Shown here: piece by piece, positions 18,801-26,916 of the stretch
How positions within the stretch are numbered: the stretch's first letter is position 1
Layout: every line of letters starts with the position of its first letter
IMG/VR virus record: IMGVR_UViG_3300021185_000083
Coordinates: 1 to 31,037 of that record
Direction: 5' to 3' (one strand)
DNA: 31,037 nucleotides
From: a virus
The notes under the pieces: model-generated
Told to the model about the DNA's origin: nothing
The model's database searches: none
Seen by the model: only the letters and a program-made list of their open reading frames with translations
Position numbers and translations under genes: made by a program

Positions 18801-21727
18801 CCAATCGCAGTCGAGTTTGTTGTGATATTGCCTTCTGCCGTGGTCAAGTCAGATTGTAGCGTCGTGACATCTGACGTGACTGAAGTTATAGAACCTTCAG
18901 CCGAAGTAACCCGCGTTGTCAGTCCCGATATTGCGGTTGCGTTGGTGGTGATGTCCGTCTGAGCTGTGCCGATATTACCCTCAGCAGTTGTCAGAGAAGA
19001 CTGTAGTGTCGTGACACTGCCCGATAGCGAAGTGATCGAGTTTCCTTGCGCGACGGTGGTTGTGTCGAGCGCAGTAATCGCTGTCGAGTTTCCAGAGATG
19101 TTTGAGTTAGCCGTGTTCATCTCCGACTGTAGCGTCGTGATGGCTGATGCGTTGCTCGCAATGCGTGGGTCAGCTAGACCAACCCATGCCGTGCCACTCC
19201 AGTAGTAAGGCTCATTGTTGTCGTCCGAGTCATACCATCGAGAGAAATCAGGTATCGGGTCAGGAACACCGCCGACACCAGCAACCGGCGCTGTAGTCTG
19301 TACGAAGATGTCACTCGTCCCACTAGTCAGATCGACGACGGTGCTTTCAAGATTGCTTAGGCTTGTCTGCACTGTATTGATGCTAGTGTTTAGAGTGGTG
19401 TTGCTTTCGTTGACGAAGATAGCCACGTCGCCAAGATTCTGAATCAGTACGTCTTGGCCTGTCTCAAGATCAAGCACATCGCCTGACTCGACCTGAACAT
19501 TCAGTATTTCAGTGCGTGATGCGGCGTCATTGATGACTGCCGCTACAGTGCTTTCAATCTCTGTGATGCTGACGGCACCGCTGGCAATCTGCCCCGTGTC
19601 TACTGCGTCATCTGCAATCTGGTCATTAGTGATTGCGTCGTCTGCCACGTCAGTAGTATCGACGAGCAACGAAGTCGAGCTTTGCTGTGTTGTGTATGCG
19701 GACTTATTACCTGAGAAATCAACCGCACGAATGTGGAAGTATCGAGTGACTTGCCCTGTCAGCCCAGAGGCAATGTATTCCTCACCACCGACTTTTGCAG
19801 TGGGGCTGGCACTTACTGAGGGTGTGGCGCTTGTCGTCGTTACATGGACCTCTACGAACGCCAGATCGATGTCTGTCGGGTTAGTCCACTCACAGGTAAT
19901 CTGATTGATGCCTGCGGTCAGCGTTATGGCAGTCGGCACACTTGGCGCAGTCGTGTCGCCGTTAAGTGCGCGATTGTTGATGCTGGTGCCAGAGCTTTGC
20001 ACACCGATAAGGTTCTGCGCTCTTACACGGAAATCATAATTGCTGGTTATATCTAAGCCTTCAAGCAATGCCCGAGGCTCACGCGTTTGTACTTCAAGAT
20101 ACTCAGTCGTGCCGTTCTTGTTGAAGCGGACAGTGTAGAACTCAATGAATGCGTCATCAGGCGGAGTCCATACAAGCTCAACGGTAGACTTTAAGCGACC
20201 ATCTGGTCCGCGCAAGCCTATCTCTGTGGCCGTCATGCTAGTGACGTTAGCTACTGTCCGACCGTCATATAGGTCGAGTTCGCCGCCACTTAAAAAGTCT
20301 TCTTGGTCGCTAGTGGTCCAGTCATACAAAGCTGATGCTGTTTCGATACACGTCAGGTTCACAGCAAGTGCGCCGCCATCAGCAATCGCTAGCGAGTAGT
20401 CGATAACCTCAAACACTTTAGAGCTGTAGCCGAGTCTCTCATTAGTGACGTTGATTGTGTCGCCTACCTTTACGCGCAACCCCTTGAGGTTCACAGCCAT
20501 TGTGATAACGGTCTGCTGACGTGATTTAAGTAATGCGACTTTCGCTAAACGCTGTGCCTGTACGTTGTTGGTGACAAACGGCAACGGCATATCAAGGTAT
20601 ATCGGATCGCCGTCCTCTGTGGCGTAAGTAGAGCTGATCTGAGCGGGGTAATCTAATACCTTGTAGTTCTTCTCTTCAGATACAAAAATGCCTTTAACGC
20701 CGTTATAGGTCGTTCTGCGCGACTGCTTGGTCTGCGTCTGAATATCACTGATGCAATCAGCTTCGTCGAAAGTAACGGTCGGCGCTATGTATTCTGCACC
20801 GTGAAGAAAATACTTGCCGCCAGAATAGGTGACTCGTCCACCCATAGCGGACAGCATTTGCTCGATGTTGTCCCTTATCTGGTTGGCAGTGTTTATAACA
20901 CCGTTAAGTCTGTAACGAACTTGTGTGCCGCCCCCATCAAGCGATATTGATTCCTCGCAAAGGTCAGCCGCCGCTTCAAGTGCCGTCGAGTCGATCAGCG
21001 TGTAATCTTCTGCAAGTCCGTAGGAGCTTATCAAATAGTCACGCACACAAAGCGCAGGGTTTTGCGAGTACGTCCATGTGCTTGAATCTGTGGCGCTCTG
21101 ACTGCCGATGCGAGGGTCGTAAACCTTCTTACCTTTGATGACCGCACTTATGTTTGGAACGCCCTGCGGAAACTTGTCAGCATCCCACTCTAGCTTTAGC
21201 GCAAGATAGGCAATGCCTGACAATTTATGATCTGTTGTCCATTGGACATTAGCGTTTACGAGGTCGGTCGATGCGGCTTGCCCTGCCGTGCCAAACTTAC
21301 GGTCGACTGTGGCGTATGTACCCCAGTCACTTTGGAAGCCGCCACTAAGCGTCCACACCTTCTTGTCGTTAAACCAAATCTCTTCGTAGCTTTCTATTTC
21401 ATGGCTGGCAAACGCAATGGCTAGGTGCAAATACTTGTTGTCATCTCCTGAATGCGAAATGAAAACAACTTGCCCGCCAACGCGCATCTGTCCATAAACG
21501 AGGTTGCGTGAGCCTGCTGGTTCGCGTGATGTTTGTGTGATGCCGCGCAGGTTAGCGCCAAGACTAGGCTTAGGGGCAAGAGCGCGAGATAAGACAGAAA
21601 GGCCAGCACCGACTGCAAAGTAACCGGCAAAAGCGGCTAAGCCAGTTGCACCGAAAAACGCTAATGCCCCTGGGACTGCCGCCGCGCCAATCGCCGCCGC
21701 TAAACCTGCAACCGCCGAAATTGCCAT
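15884..21727 (-). CDS. J-like tail tip/central fibre protein with 15 coiled-coil repeats (1947 aa)
   Basis: The first 60 residues are hydrophobic and Ala/Gly-rich. Residues about 70-480 match tail hub/tip proteins (VYGQMRVGGQVVFIS; IWFNDKKVW). About 500-700 hold two fibronectin type III-like modules (VELVWTPPDDAFIEF; APSVPTAITL). About 860-1600 contain fifteen copies of a unit marked L-(T/D)-T-R-V-T-x-A-E-G, mostly 42 residues apart; one unit carries an inserted LLKIQDESDG/LLLNES segment. Near 1620-1670 a DUF1983-like stretch (IQADQFSIVSG; VNGDLIATGTIQG) follows, then a beta-rich C-terminus that probably touches the receptor. In lambda, J ends the tail and fixes host range. It follows a GNAT gene by 4 nt. 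Confidence 0.93.
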   Translation of the reverse strand: MAISAVAGLAAAIGAAAVPGALAFFGATGLAAFAGYFAVGAGLSVLSRALAPKPSLGANLRGITQTSREPAGSRNLVYGQMRVGGQVVFISHSGDDNKYLHLAIAFASHEIESYEEIWFNDKKVWTLSGGFQSDWGTYATVDRKFGTAGQAASTDLVNANVQWTTDHKLSGIAYLALKLEWDADKFPQGVPNISAVIKGKKVYDPRIGSQSATDSSTWTYSQNPALCVRDYLISSYGLAEDYTLIDSTALEAAADLCEESISLDGGGTQVRYRLNGVINTANQIRDNIEQMLSAMGGRVTYSGGKYFLHGAEYIAPTVTFDEADCISDIQTQTKQSRRTTYNGVKGIFVSEEKNYKVLDYPAQISSTYATEDGDPIYLDMPLPFVTNNVQAQRLAKVALLKSRQQTVITMAVNLKGLRVKVGDTINVTNERLGYSSKVFEVIDYSLAIADGGALAVNLTCIETASALYDWTTSDQEDFLSGGELDLYDGRTVANVTSMTATEIGLRGPDGRLKSTVELVWTPPDDAFIEFYTVRFNKNGTTEYLEVQTREPRALLEGLDITSNYDFRVRAQNLIGVQSSGTSINNRALNGDTTAPSVPTAITLTAGINQITCEWTNPTDIDLAFVEVHVTTTSATPSVSASPTAKVGGEEYIASGLTGQVTRYFHIRAVDFSGNKSAYTTQQSSTSLLVDTTDVADDAITNDQIADDAVDTGQIASGAVSITEIESTVAAVINDAASRTEILNVQVESGDVLDLETGQDVLIQNLGDVAIFVNESNTTLNTSINTVQTSLSNLESTVVDLTSGTSDIFVQTTAPVAGVGGVPDPIPDFSRWYDSDDNNEPYYWSGTAWVGLADPRIASNASAITTLQSEMNTANSNISGNSTAITALDTTTVAQGNSITSLSGSVTTLQSSLTTAEGNIGTAQTDITTNATAISGLTTRVTSAEGSITSVTSDVTTLQSDLTTAEGNITTNSTAIGGLTTRITTAEGSITTNASDITALETTVNNGSTGVVATSNALGALTTRVTTAEGSITTNASDITALESTVNDASTGVAANASAVSSLDTRVTSAEGSITSLSSDVTTLQSDMTSAEGDITTNASALTALTTRVTTAEGSITTNSSDITSLETTVNNGTTGVAANATAISGLDTRVTTAEGSITSQASDITALESTVNNGTTGVAANASGLSALTTRVTTAEGSITSSASDITTLEATFTDLLKIQDESDGVVTTEGGDDLLLNESTDVATSTSTATNALDARVTSSEGTITAQSSDITTLQSDLTTLDGSVTTNASAITSLTTRVTTAEGSITSQASDITSLQSDLTAAEGNITTNATAISGLTTRVTSAEGTITSLSSDVTTLQSDLTTAEGNITSNATGLTALTTRVTSAEGSITSQSSDITALQSSLTTTNSNVSTNATAISGLDTRVTSAEGTITSQSSDITTLQSDVTTAEGNISTNATAISGLTTRVTTAEGTITSQSSDITTLQSDVTSAEGNITTNATAISGLDTRVTSAEGTITSQSSDITTLQSDLTTAEGNITTNATAVSGLTTRVTSAEGSITSNTSSITALTSTVTNPTTGLAATAAVASGASTTASANSTAITDLEAEAYLTVSAGGNISGFKATADASGSSFTIQADQFSIVSGDESQTKTPFAIDNTTGTVTFNADVEVNGDLIATGTIQGTAIGNNEISDGQVLSLDGDQTSITNLQVANLSGDVSEVFNLSVFKYPSHTVPTTPDTFTEFSIPAPDSPIYKYASLIGKVKYIPSTSLDDCLLVMQFERKSKGTTAGTSIGTVVGSGNILPYTHYVEVSGNHTKEIDVYGGIGPNQNSGASQVTPKAVEYIGSVDRTRILYSSASPSTPQFTTGTLYYNPDRWTSASLWLSDAGGAQRFPIPDLGSFSATITLPLTQPLAKSNAAEDYRIRVNTQNKSSGSLNLSSIETQVFLMT
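16930..19165 (-). repeat. Tandem degenerate 126-bp repeats inside the tail-tip gene
   Basis: Fifteen units encode L-(T/D)-(T/A)-R-(V/I)-T-x-(A/S)-E-G, mostly spaced 42 codons. Two sub-types alternate: those with TLQSDLTTAEGNITTNATAI and those with ALESTVNNGTTGVAANA. The heptad-like spacing (6 x 7) suits a trimeric coiled-coil shaft. The DNA copies diverged mostly at synonymous positions. Confidence 0.9.
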
Positions 21728-21731
21728 AGTG

Positions 21732-22181
21732 TTACCTCAGAACTTTGCTAAAGACTGTCTCTATCTCTTCAAAGCCCAAGCGTTCCATGATTGGATCGAA
21801 TGGCTGGTGCGTTTTAGTGTTGACGTGTAGTTTCGTCACGCCTTCCGCTTGCAGAGACTCCACTGCGAATTTTACCAGCTTTAGCCCCGTCAATCCCCTA
21901 CGAGCTGACTTACGCAGAAACACTATGTCGTTGTTAGCAAATAGGTGGTCTTTGTAGTGCAGTGACCGGCTGACAAGGATGACAAAATAACCCATCAGCT
22001 TGCCTTCTTTCCTAGCAGTGTAAATGCGCAGTGCATTAATTCTGTCTAGTTCTGCGTATGCTCGCCAATCAGGGTTGAGCTTTATTATTTCTTTATTTAA
22101 CGCAATCTCTTTCCAATGCTCTTCAAGCAATGGTTCGATTTCTCGTCTGACCTTCGCCAGATTTTCAAGTGCAAAGTCCAT
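21732..22181 (-). CDS. GNAT-type acetyltransferase of the tail module
   Basis: 149 aa with a GNAT outline: GKLMGYFVILVSRSLHY (strands 2-4), FLRKSARRGLTGLKLVKFAV (acetyl-CoA pyrophosphate loop, R-R-G-x-x-G) and HQPFDPIMERLGFEEIETVF (the usual C-terminal helix and GF-x-x-x strand). Such genes often sit between distal-tail genes in siphophages, perhaps to modify a tail or host protein. Substrate unknown. The start overlaps the previous stop as TAATG. Confidence 0.82.
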   Translation of the reverse strand: MDFALENLAKVRREIEPLLEEHWKEIALNKEIIKLNPDWRAYAELDRINALRIYTARKEGKLMGYFVILVSRSLHYKDHLFANNDIVFLRKSARRGLTGLKLVKFAVESLQAEGVTKLHVNTKTHQPFDPIMERLGFEEIETVFSKVLR

Positions 22182-22828
22182 TAGTCTAGTTGCCTCTGGT
22201 CTGATGGGAAGTCACCGCCCGGACCGCCGCCACGACTGCCACCGCCGCCACCGCCGCCTGAGCCTACAGACGCGCGACCCCAGACAATCTCTTTCTCAGC
22301 CATCTCTGCGACAAACTCTAAGCCCTTGTCATTAGGGTAGTCTATCTTTTGATCTTCGGCTGTGTAGCGTCTAACGCGGGTGCGCTCAAATTCGATCAAG
22401 CGATTTTCGACAGTGACTTGTATGGTTGCAGTTTCGCCGCCATCGGTAATAGTCATGGTATCCATGAAGCCACTAAAGACAATAATAGGGTCAGAGATGA
22501 CGCCGTTGCTCGCGTCCATTGCGCCAAGCAATACCTTTAGTTCGCGGCCTTGATAGTCTTCGTCTCTAGCCTTCGCAAGTAAGGGACTGCTGACACCCGA
22601 CAAGGTTACTGTAATGCCGTTGGCTGATAGCTCTGACGTCTCTGCAATCTCGCCAATACTAAGCAATGAGCCAGCACCAACATAATCGACGCCATCGACT
22701 GTTAGGTCGCCAATGCCGCTCCACAGATTAAGATTGCCGGTGTCGAATGCACACTGCACCAATGTGATCGGGCGAACAAGGTCGGCGGTAACTGCCGACT
22801 GCATCCCCGACGTCAATGACCTGCTCAT
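22181..22828 (-). CDS. Distal tail hub protein, DUF2163-like, with poly-Gly tail (215 aa)
   Basis: The N-terminal 180 residues are beta-rich: LVQCAFDTGNLNLWSGIGDL, then VDYVGAGSLLSIGEIAETSE, then YQGRELKVLLGAM, and RLIEFERTRVRRYTAEDQK. The pattern of a strand-rich domain with a late R-x-R-RYT-x-x-DQ resembles small distal-tail/hub proteins (DUF2163-like) found between tape measure and tip genes. The C-terminus is a Gly-rich linker with seven consecutive Gly and further SRGGGPGG. It joins the upstream gene through ATGA. Confidence 0.75.
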   Translation of the reverse strand: MSRSLTSGMQSAVTADLVRPITLVQCAFDTGNLNLWSGIGDLTVDGVDYVGAGSLLSIGEIAETSELSANGITVTLSGVSSPLLAKARDEDYQGRELKVLLGAMDASNGVISDPIIVFSGFMDTMTITDGGETATIQVTVENRLIEFERTRVRRYTAEDQKIDYPNDKGLEFVAEMAEKEIVWGRASVGSGGGGGGGSRGGGPGGDFPSDQRQLD

Positions 22829-23364
22829 ATAGCCTCAACGCAAGCAAAAGTGAAACCGTACAAACTAGCCTCGTTGATACTCCATGAAATTTCATTTGAG
22901 GCCAGCCGCCATGTGCCTTTCGGCAAGGTAAAGTCGAGAGTGGTTGATGTAGATATAGCAGTGCGGAGCGGTGGCATTATGTCAAAGCTCGCCGCTTCAA
23001 TATCAGTGATGATGTACAGCGCACCACCTATTTCAAAGTAATCACCAGCAACCGCGCCAGTCGTTGTGCCGGTAACAGTCGTGGCACCCTTTGTGCCTGC
23101 CGTAATCGTCCCTGTAGCCGTTGTATTGTGCAAGGGGTTGCCAAGGGTGAAGGTGTTGGCTTGGCCCCTTAGAGAAGCAAAGAACGCCTCTACTTGCTTG
23201 GCATCTGATCGCTTAAGTGGTGGCAGTTGCACCTCTGCTTCCCATCGGACGCCCTGATGCTGATAAGTCTGCTGGTCATAGGTGAACGGTGACTGACTAA
23301 TTGACGTTGCTGACCTGAGTCGCATCGTCATCGAGGTAAAGCCTACACTTGGAAACGCCGCCAT
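22825..23364 (-). CDS. Distal tail protein (179 aa), minor tail type
   Basis: It starts MAAFPSVGFTSMTMRLRSAT and includes SISQSPFTYDQQTYQHQGVR, then WEAEVQLPPLKRSDAKQVEA and FFASLRGQANTFTLGNPL. An N-terminal beta domain that binds the tail tube end, followed by an R-G-Q-x-x-T-F-x-L-x-x-P segment, is typical of minor/distal tail proteins encoded immediately after the tape measure. The start overlaps the tape-measure stop as TAATG, implying matched synthesis. Confidence 0.78.
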   Translation of the reverse strand: MAAFPSVGFTSMTMRLRSATSISQSPFTYDQQTYQHQGVRWEAEVQLPPLKRSDAKQVEAFFASLRGQANTFTLGNPLHNTTATGTITAGTKGATTVTGTTTGAVAGDYFEIGGALYIITDIEAASFDIMPPLRTAISTSTTLDFTLPKGTWRLASNEISWSINEASLYGFTFACVEAI

Positions 23365-25160
23365 TATGCACCTACCATTGCTTTGCTGAAGCCACCGCCT
23401 CTCATTCTAGCATCAGCGACAGCAGACTTGGCCGCGTTACTGATCTGAGGCAGTAGGTTGGCTATCTCTGCACGTACGGTTTGCTGTACGCCTGTGGTCA
23501 CGTTGATGTTCTGCACTACAGTTACACCGCCGCCACCTAATTTGTCATTCGGGACGATTGAGCCGTTACCGGAAGGTATCATTAGCTCTGGTCCTTTTTC
23601 TCCTACTACGTAAGGGCGGCCACCAGTGACAGGGCCACCACGCGCGGCAAAACCCACTTTTGAAGGGCTAGGTCCGGCGGCTGGCGCTTTAGGTCCGCCA
23701 CCAATTCCGGCAGTAATTGCACCGAAAGCCGCATCGACGATGTACTTCTGAACGAGCATCTGAATTAGGCTGTCGATTACGCTCTTGGCCATATTCTTAA
23801 TCGCGTCACTAAATTTCTGTGCGCCAGTAATAGCGTCGGTGAATGACTTACCCAACCCTGTAAGTGCTTGGTCGCCTAGCTTTAGCAGACCCTCACGGAC
23901 ATCATCGCCGCTCTTGCGCATTGTCTGTAATTGCTCTAGAAAATCTGATATTGGCGTACTTGGAGGTACTACGTTGTTAAGTGCATCTTGAGTTTCTGTT
24001 GCGGCATTTTTAGTATCGCGAACAACACTTGCGACCTCACGTAAACCATTGGCTAAGTTACCAAAACGTATCTCGCCCATTTTTTCTAACTGCGTAACTG
24101 TAAACGTGATTGGCTCTATTTTAAATTTTTCAAAATTAAAGACTTCTTCAAATCCGAGTTTCTTTAAGGCACGGTCAATAAATCCGGTCGCGCTTACAAT
24201 TACGTTTAACTTGCGCTTAATTCCGTTAATCAATAAATCGAAAGCGGCACCAATCACGTCAAATACAGGCATGATGATATTGGCGCCTACGACAAACGCA
24301 TTAAACGCTACGCGGACGCCCTTCGCTAGATTTTCTAAATTATCTAAAGTAGCCGCGATGAACTGCAAAAAGTTAGCCGCCGCTTCAATCGCAAAACCTC
24401 TAACGCCGTCTTTGCTCGCTAGTGTTTTAGTCGTAAAATCAAACATTGAATTAGCGGCAAGAGTAATCGCTGGTGCAAGTGCCGCGGAAAATTGTGCGAT
24501 TAAGCCCTTAGAGACAGCCATCATTCTTGTAATAGCGTTACTAGCGTCCTCTACGCCTTCTGCGGCCTCTTGAGTCATTACCGCGCCGAGCAATTCTGCT
24601 TCGTTAAACATGCCCTTTAAAGAGTCAGACCCTTCAAGCAACATATTAACCATTGCCACACCTTCAGAATCAAACAGCTTCATAGCTATTCTAGTGTCAT
24701 TTAGGCGTGTAGGAAGATCAGTAAAGGCTTCAGCAAGCGCCAGAACCTTTTGGTCTAGCGTCATCCTGTTTAATTCGTTTGCATCAAGGTTCAACTCTTT
24801 GAGTGCGCCCCTGGCTTCTCCTGTACCGATGGCCGCCTCTGACACTCTGCGAGTAAATCGCTGTAGTGCCATATTCATTGTTTCAATGCTTAGGCCAGAC
24901 AAATCGCCTGCGTATTGTAGTTTGCTTAAAGCATCTGTCGTCGTGCCTATCCTACCTGCTGTTTTGGCTAGGGCATCCGTAGCCTTGAGTGAGTTAGCAA
25001 TCAACAAGCCCATGCCGCCTGCACCAACTGCGGCGACTAAGGCGGTTTTGAAGCTAAAGAAAACTTTGGATAGGCCAGCGAACGCGCGCTTGATTCCGCG
25101 CAAGGCTTTCTGCGTTTGGTCAAACGCCTTGATGATGATGCTTACGGATTCAGTCGCCAT
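23364..25160 (-). CDS. Tape measure protein (598 aa)
   Basis: The protein begins MATESVSIIIKAFDQTQKAL and is helical throughout with hydrophobic stretches such as ALVAAVGAGGMGLLIANSL and AFDLLINGI. The C-terminal part has AARGGPVTGGRPYVVGEKGP followed by ELMIPSGNGSIVPN, a hallmark of many siphophage tape measures. At about 0.15 nm per residue the tail would be about 90 nm. It sets tail length and enters the cell with DNA. Its ATG overlaps the stop of the frameshifted tail chaperone by 9 nt. Confidence 0.95.
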   Translation of the reverse strand: MATESVSIIIKAFDQTQKALRGIKRAFAGLSKVFFSFKTALVAAVGAGGMGLLIANSLKATDALAKTAGRIGTTTDALSKLQYAGDLSGLSIETMNMALQRFTRRVSEAAIGTGEARGALKELNLDANELNRMTLDQKVLALAEAFTDLPTRLNDTRIAMKLFDSEGVAMVNMLLEGSDSLKGMFNEAELLGAVMTQEAAEGVEDASNAITRMMAVSKGLIAQFSAALAPAITLAANSMFDFTTKTLASKDGVRGFAIEAAANFLQFIAATLDNLENLAKGVRVAFNAFVVGANIIMPVFDVIGAAFDLLINGIKRKLNVIVSATGFIDRALKKLGFEEVFNFEKFKIEPITFTVTQLEKMGEIRFGNLANGLREVASVVRDTKNAATETQDALNNVVPPSTPISDFLEQLQTMRKSGDDVREGLLKLGDQALTGLGKSFTDAITGAQKFSDAIKNMAKSVIDSLIQMLVQKYIVDAAFGAITAGIGGGPKAPAAGPSPSKVGFAARGGPVTGGRPYVVGEKGPELMIPSGNGSIVPNDKLGGGGVTVVQNINVTTGVQQTVRAEIANLLPQISNAAKSAVADARMRGGGFSKAMVGA

Positions 25161-25299
25161 CTTTAGACTCGCTCGTTATCTTGAAGTAAGCAAGCCACTC
25201 TTGAAACTCATTGACTGTAATCTGCTCGACTTCTTCGATAGTCTTATGTAACCGATCAGCCAAGGCGATGAGATTCATCCGAGACTGATCGGCCTTCAG
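25150..25299 (-). CDS. Tail chaperone -1 frame extension (T part of a G-T fusion)
   Basis: After the slippery site at 25305-25299 the -1 frame stays open for 49 codons to TGA at 25152-25150: LKADQSRMNLIALADRL, then KTIEEVEQITVNEFQEWLAY and a Ser/Asp-rich end. It has no convincing start of its own (only an internal ATG at residue 8, without an AGGAG-type site). The fusion would be about 164 aa. In lambda, gpGT made this way binds the tape measure; here the extension likewise precedes and overlaps the tape-measure start. Confidence 0.86.
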   Translation of the reverse strand: MKADQSRMNLIALADRLHKTIEEVEQITVNEFQEWLAYFKITSESKDGD

Positions 25300-25643
25300 T
25301 TTTTTTCGACGTCCTCAAATGGGTCGATAGTGCTAAACATCTCGTTAGCAATACCAGACACCACCGTCGTCTCTTCACCCATCAAGTCGATCTTGTCTTC
25401 AGCAGAGGTAAACAGCTTGTCGCCATCCTTACTCTCTGCCTTCATTACAATCAGATCAACCATCGCCGCAATGCTAGGGTTCTGCATTACTTGCGGGTGT
25501 CGCTTCTGTAGCTCGTTTAGGTCATAGCAGGTCAGTGGGCGACAATACAGGACAAACGCCCCGTCATCATCAGCCCACTCTACGACCTCGATCTTACGGC
25601 GTGACTGTTTGCGTCGCGCTCGTAACTCTTTAGCCAGACCCAT
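25296..25643 (-). CDS. Tail assembly chaperone (gpG-like, 115 aa)
   Basis: It begins MGLAKELRARRKQSRRKIEV and contains YCRPLTCYDLNELQKRH and SIAAMVDLIVMKAESKDG, the helical outline of phage tail chaperones that coat the tape measure during tail assembly. It lies between tail-tube and tape-measure genes, overlaps the tube stop as TAATG, and ends just after a slippery heptamer A-AAA-AAC immediately followed by TGA. Most product is this short form, a minority the fusion, by analogy with lambda. Confidence 0.9.
   Translation of the reverse strand: MGLAKELRARRKQSRRKIEVVEWADDDGAFVLYCRPLTCYDLNELQKRHPQVMQNPSIAAMVDLIVMKAESKDGDKLFTSAEDKIDLMGEETTVVSGIANEMFSTIDPFEDVEKN
25299..25305 (-). promoter_or_regulatory. 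Programmed -1 frameshift site A AAA AAC
   Basis: On the minus strand the 0-frame codons read GAA AAA AAC TGA, giving a perfect X-XXY-YYZ heptamer right before the stop. A -1 slip continues with CTG AAG. The position, at the 3' end of the tail chaperone gene before tape measure, is where siphophages use such sites. Confidence 0.9.
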
Positions 25644-26044
25644 TAGTTAGACGCTTCTGTGATTGCGCCCGATACCTGTACAGAGAATGACGCTTCGACC
25701 AACCCGTCGTAAGACGCAGAGATAGTCTTTGCAGTCACGATGCCAGAACCGCCGTAATACTTCTCGCCGGAGCCTGTTCCTGTTGGGTGGATTTCCCAAT
25801 CAATAGCGGCACCAGAATCAAGCACCAACTGCTGTGCGTCTGCATCATCCCAAAGCGCGTCGATAGTGAGAGTCGCGTCTTTGAGGCTGGACAGGTAAGA
25901 CTTAACCGAGTCACCCATCACGGTGTCTTCGATAGTGTCAGCCACTTCGTCGATGCTGTACGAGCGTACTTCACCAACCACTGCCTCTGTACCGCCTGAT
26001 ACCGCAACCTTAACTGATCCGGTTGAACCTTTATGTGTAGCCAT
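25643..26044 (-). CDS. Major tail (tube) protein (133 aa)
   Basis: The product MATHKGSTGSVKVAVSGGTE continues with VRSYSIDEVADTIEDTVMGD, DATLTIDALWDDADAQQLVL and GGSGIVTAKTISASYDGLVE, a beta-sandwich pattern with the T-x-D-V/T-M-G-D and final S-x-S-x-x-G-L-V-E-x-S-F-x-x-x-x-x-G strands typical of tail tube subunits. It stacks as hexameric rings around the tape measure. Gene order (terminator, tube, chaperone, tape) supports this. GGGAGAA precedes the start. Confidence 0.9.
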   Translation of the reverse strand: MATHKGSTGSVKVAVSGGTEAVVGEVRSYSIDEVADTIEDTVMGDSVKSYLSSLKDATLTIDALWDDADAQQLVLDSGAAIDWEIHPTGTGSGEKYYGGSGIVTAKTISASYDGLVEASFSVQVSGAITEASN

Positions 26045-26056
26045 TAGTTTTCTCCC

Positions 26057-26488
26057 TTACGCGTCACCGCGTGTGTATGTATAAAGAATTTGAACGGTGA
26101 CAATGACGCCGCCTACAGGGTCTATTGTACCATCATCCACCTCAACGCTAGTAACTTGCGTATCAATAGCGTAACCGCCGCGCGTTCTATCCTCGTCGAG
26201 CTTTTCGTCGATAGCCTCCACAATCTGATTGCGGGCCGTGTCGATGTTCGTGTGCTTAACAAAGCAAATCAATTCGTAGTCAATGGTCGCCTGTCTGCTA
26301 GACATACTGCCGCCGATGCTGGCGTCTTCACGATTCTCGTTTGCCGTGCGCACTAGTATTGCGGGATATTGAGCGTTTGATAGCTTGTCAAAGTCGAAAG
26401 GCTCACGCGTCACTTTCTTGACGGTAGGGCTAGAGATGGCTTGTAGTTGTGCGACAAGATTAGTTGCGATGTTTTCTCTGACGCTCAT
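26057..26488 (-). CDS. Tail terminator/completion protein (143 aa)
   Basis: The alpha-beta outline MSVRENIATNLVAQLQAISS, then KLSNAQYPAILVRTANENRE, then ATIDYELICFVKHTNIDTAR and a final PVGGVIVTVQILYTY strand matches tail terminators (lambda gpU-like/minor capsid completion), which cap the tube and join it to the head. It lies just before the tube gene, the usual place. The start overlaps the previous stop as ATGA. Confidence 0.8.
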   Translation of the reverse strand: MSVRENIATNLVAQLQAISSPTVKKVTREPFDFDKLSNAQYPAILVRTANENREDASIGGSMSSRQATIDYELICFVKHTNIDTARNQIVEAIDEKLDEDRTRGGYAIDTQVTSVEVDDGTIDPVGGVIVTVQILYTYTRGDA

Positions 26489-26916
26489 ATCTTCAGCCCC
26501 TTGAAGTACACATCACGGATAGCACGGGTGTCGCTACGGTTTAACCCGAAGAACTGGCGACTCTTATTGTTCATTGCCGCCTTCTTGGACTCTGCTCTGC
26601 TGTTAAAAAAGATAAATCCGTCCTGACCTTTTAGACCTGACTGCATAGACTTACGCATTCTGCCGGTGAATATCAGCTTAACTTTGTCTGTCTCTCTGCC
26701 CTTGCTCTTACGAAACCCTTTGTAGGCTTCTGAGTAGGGGCGGAAAGGTTGCTCATGGACATCAAGCCCGAGACTGGTGCGCTTCTGTATGCGGTTCAAG
26801 CCTTCTGCCGCCGCTCTGCGCATCGCTCGCTTGTGATTCTTAGTAAACGTGCGGCCTAGCTTATCGACCATCTTGCGGAGGTCACGAGGCTTTGTGTCGA
26901 TGCTGATAGTAATCAT
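26485..26916 (-). CDS. HK97 gp10-like/Mu gpG-like neck protein (143 aa)
   Basis: A basic protein, with KLGRTFTKNHKRAMRRAAAE, then QPFRPYSEAYKGFRKSKGRE, then KLIFTGRMRKSMQSGL and a C-terminal NKSRQFFGLNRSD. The P-x-S-x-x-Y...L-x-x-T-G-x-M-x-x-S motif and final FFGL are characteristic of phage virion morphogenesis proteins that act at the head-tail joint. It joins its neighbours by ATGA overlaps on both sides. Confidence 0.85.
   Translation of the reverse strand: MITISIDTKPRDLRKMVDKLGRTFTKNHKRAMRRAAAEGLNRIQKRTSLGLDVHEQPFRPYSEAYKGFRKSKGRETDKVKLIFTGRMRKSMQSGLKGQDGFIFFNSRAESKKAAMNNKSRQFFGLNRSDTRAIRDVYFKGLKI

Noticed and set aside
16923-19205. Long plus-strand open frames opposite the tip-protein repeats (up to 208 codons)
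   Set aside because: They are the mirror of repetitive Thr/Ser-rich coding DNA: each repeats the same motifs at the repeat period, has no ribosome site, and disappears outside the array.
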